Part shown: piece by piece, positions 5,401 through 6,489 of the stretch
Position numbering within the stretch: position 1 is the stretch's first letter
Layout: every line of letters begins with the position of its first letter
Source: Lachnospiraceae bacterium
Lineage (GTDB): Bacteria > Bacillota > Clostridia > Lachnospirales > Lachnospiraceae
NCBI GenBank assembly: GCA_900770785.1
Contig: CAAGLJ010000208.1
Coordinates: 1 to 6,489 of the forward strand
Length of the DNA stretch: 6,489 nt
Reading direction: 5' to 3'
Translations under genes and position numbers: made by a program
Notes under the pieces: model-generated
Told to the model about the DNA's origin: nothing
The model's database searches: none
What the model saw: the letters and a program-made list of their open reading frames with translations, nothing else

Positions 5401-6198
5401 TTACAGTTCATTAAGAGTCCCAAAAGAATAACCCATCTCCTCCCATTTCGTCAAAATATCATCCATAATATTGCCATTGGTATCTGAAGTACTATGGAGT
5501 AATACAATGGCACCCGGATGAATCCTTGTGGTTAGCTTTTCCATTGCCTCTTCTTTGGATGGCTGATCATTTTCGTTCCAATCCACGTATGCCAGACTCC
5601 AGAATATGGTTTTATATCCCTGATCCTTTGCCCAAAGAAGCTGATCCTCACAAAACTTTCCCTGAGGGGGACGATAAAATTTATCCATTTCCTTCCCTGT
5701 GATTTCCTGATATTTTGCTTCTAAATCTTTGAGTTCTTTTACAAATACCTCCTCTGAGGTAATGGTTGCCATATCCTTATGGTGATAGGTATGATTTGCT
5801 ACGATATGTCCCTCATCTGCCATTCTTTTTACTAAATCAGGGCAGGTTTCCAGATAATTTCCCACTAAAAAAAATGTAGCCTTTACATTATGCTTTTTTA
5901 ATGCATCCAAAATCTTGGGCGTATTTCCATTTTCAAATCCTGCATCAAAAGTAATATAAATCTTCTTTTTTGCTTCGTCCCCCAGATAATATCCGCCTAA
6001 CTCCTTCAATTCATCGGCATCCACATCAATAACCGGAGCCTTTCCTTCCTCCTGGAAGCTAAGTCCCCAGCTTCCTGTAGACAGTACTTCTACAACATTT
6101 TCTGCTCCTTTTTTCATCCTGTCCCTCACCCCTACTCCTGCCAGGGCAAGCAGACAAAGAGAACCCATGATTATTAATCTTAAATTTTTTTTCATCAC
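5401..6198 (-). CDS. pdaA: PdaA-type polysaccharide (delta-lactam) deacetylase
   Basis: PdaA removes the acetyl group from N-acetylmuramic acid in spore-cortex peptidoglycan, a step in making muramic delta-lactam, which lytic enzymes need at germination. The 265-residue product has a basic start and hydrophobic signal or anchor (about 4-24), a linker, then a carbohydrate esterase 4 (NodB) domain (about 77-265). Visible motifs are TFDAG (83-87, D85 as probable base), HTYHH (136-140, metal ligands H136 and H140), RPPQG (176-180), DW (206-207) and LLHS (233-236). The YYLGDEAKKKIYITFDAGFENG region and the VDW and HPGAIVLLH stretches closely resemble Bacillus PdaA. The usual second Asp of motif 1 is Ala (Asn in B. 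subtilis PdaA). Translation may begin at GTG 6198 or the adjacent ATG 6195; only a weak GAG lies upstream. No promoter is clear. The deacetylase call is near certain; the PdaA subtype is probable. Confidence 0.9.
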   Translation of the reverse strand: MMKKNLRLIIMGSLCLLALAGVGVRDRMKKGAENVVEVLSTGSWGLSFQEEGKAPVIDVDADELKELGGYYLGDEAKKKIYITFDAGFENGNTPKILDALKKHNVKATFFLVGNYLETCPDLVKRMADEGHIVANHTYHHKDMATITSEEVFVKELKDLEAKYQEITGKEMDKFYRPPQGKFCEDQLLWAKDQGYKTIFWSLAYVDWNENDQPSKEEAMEKLTTRIHPGAIVLLHSTSDTNGNIMDDILTKWEEMGYSFGTLNEL

Positions 6199-6274
6199 AA
6201 ATTTAACTCTTTTTTTCTATATATATGAACTGTAAAAAAAAATATTCTATAAAATAGTTTTAAGTCAGAATAGC

Positions 6275-6305
6275 AAAAAAGACCTAGATAAAATCTAAGT
6301 CTTTT
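6275..6305 (-). terminator. Terminator of the tRNA-Asn/tRNA-Cys unit
   Basis: On the minus strand GACTTAGAT (6293-6301) pairs with ATCTAGGTC (6281-6289), with one U-G pair in RNA, around a three-base loop, followed by six T (6275-6280). It begins just after tRNA-Cys. The U-G pair forms only in the minus-strand transcript, which supports this direction. It separates the tRNAs from the pdaA-like gene on the same strand. Confidence 0.85.
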
Positions 6306-6308
6306 CAG

Positions 6309-6379
6309 AGGCGACAATCGGATTTGAACCGATGATCAGGGTGTTGCAGACCCACGCCTTACCACTTGGCTATGTCGCC
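6309..6379 (-). tRNA. tRNA-Cys (anticodon GCA)
   Basis: A 71-nt cloverleaf: acceptor GGCGACA/TGTCGCC, D arm GCCAAGTGGTAAGGC, anticodon loop CTGCAAC with anticodon GCA, four-base variable loop GATC, and T arm ATCGG-TTCAAAT-CCGAT. The discriminator base is U73, an identity element for cysteinyl-tRNA synthetase. CCA is not encoded, so it must be added enzymatically. The outermost anticodon-stem pair (27-43) is a T-T mismatch; the other four pairs are good. Confidence 0.97.
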
Positions 6380-6387
6380 ATATAAAG

Positions 6388-6459
6388 CTCCCCGAGTAGG
6401 ATTCGAACCTACGACCCTTCGGTTAACAGCCGAATGCTCTACCGCTGAGCTATCGAGGA
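6388..6459 (-). tRNA. tRNA-Asn (anticodon GTT)
   Basis: A 72-nt cloverleaf: acceptor TCCTCGA/TCGGGGA with one T-G pair, D arm GCTCAGCGGTAGAGC, anticodon stem TTCGG/CCGAA, loop CTGTTAA with anticodon GTT, variable loop GGGTC, T arm GTAGG-TTCGAAT-CCTAC, and discriminator G73. CCA is not encoded. It is eight bases upstream of tRNA-Cys on the same strand, so the two are almost certainly co-transcribed. Confidence 0.97.
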
Positions 6460-6472
6460 TTACGTTTTGCTT

Positions 6473-6478
6473 ACTATA
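6473..6478 (-). promoter_or_regulatory. Possible -10 box of the tRNA unit
   Basis: TATAGT on the minus strand ends 13 bases before the tRNA-Asn 5' end. The matching -35 would lie outside the window, so this cannot be confirmed. More tRNA genes could also precede tRNA-Asn beyond the edge. Confidence 0.3.
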
Positions 6479-6489
6479 TTCCCCTGTGA

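Noticed and set aside
5201..5431. 76-codon plus-strand reading frame over the end of DUF1846
   Set aside because: It overlaps the conserved C-terminus in another frame and runs through the 16-bp hairpin.
6220..6248. GAATA and CATATATA boxes upstream of pdaA, resembling a forespore sigma-G promoter
   Set aside because: The -10 part deviates from CATnnTA and the spacing is uncertain. In such A/T-rich DNA the match is too weak to annotate, although sigma-G control would fit a pdaA gene.
1..6489. CRISPR array, prophage, insertion sequence transposase or defence system
   Set aside because: There are no regularly spaced direct repeats, no transposase or integrase genes and no recognisable defence proteins in the window.

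Overview
The window looks like ordinary chromosome from a low-to-moderate G+C, spore-forming member of the Clostridia, most probably Lachnospiraceae. The reasons are strong AGGAGG-type ribosome binding sites, the gene families present (a YitT-type membrane protein, DUF378, DUF1846/UPF0371, a PdaA-type spore-cortex deacetylase) and tRNA genes without an encoded CCA. The taxon is inferred; no search was possible.

Layout. Bases 4-150 hold a non-coding, highly palindromic element: 15-bp perfect terminal inverted repeats enclose two further hairpins. Next come the terminator and the gene of the membrane AAA+ protease FtsH (minus strand, 222-2252). A divergent intergenic region (2253-2494) carries a good ftsH promoter, a 13-bp perfect inverted repeat over the predicted ftsH transcription start, and a weaker promoter for the plus-strand YitT-family gene (2495-3397). 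That gene converges on a small DUF378 gene (minus, 3459-3659), with a bidirectional terminator between them. A second divergent region (3660-3834) contains a 17-bp palindrome upstream of DUF378 and leads to a complete DUF1846 gene (plus, start corrected to the ATG at 3835, end 5322). A 16-bp perfect hairpin separates it from a converging pdaA-like gene (minus, 5401-6198). The right end has a tRNA-Asn/tRNA-Cys pair (minus) with its own terminator.

The genes alternate in direction and each is probably transcribed alone, apart from the two tRNAs. They do not form a pathway: FtsH does membrane protein quality control, PdaA modifies spore cortex peptidoglycan, and the YitT, DUF378 and DUF1846 proteins have no established role. 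I found no phage, CRISPR, toxin-antitoxin or defence genes. The least explained parts are non-coding: the folded element at the left edge and the palindromes at the ftsH and DUF378 promoters.
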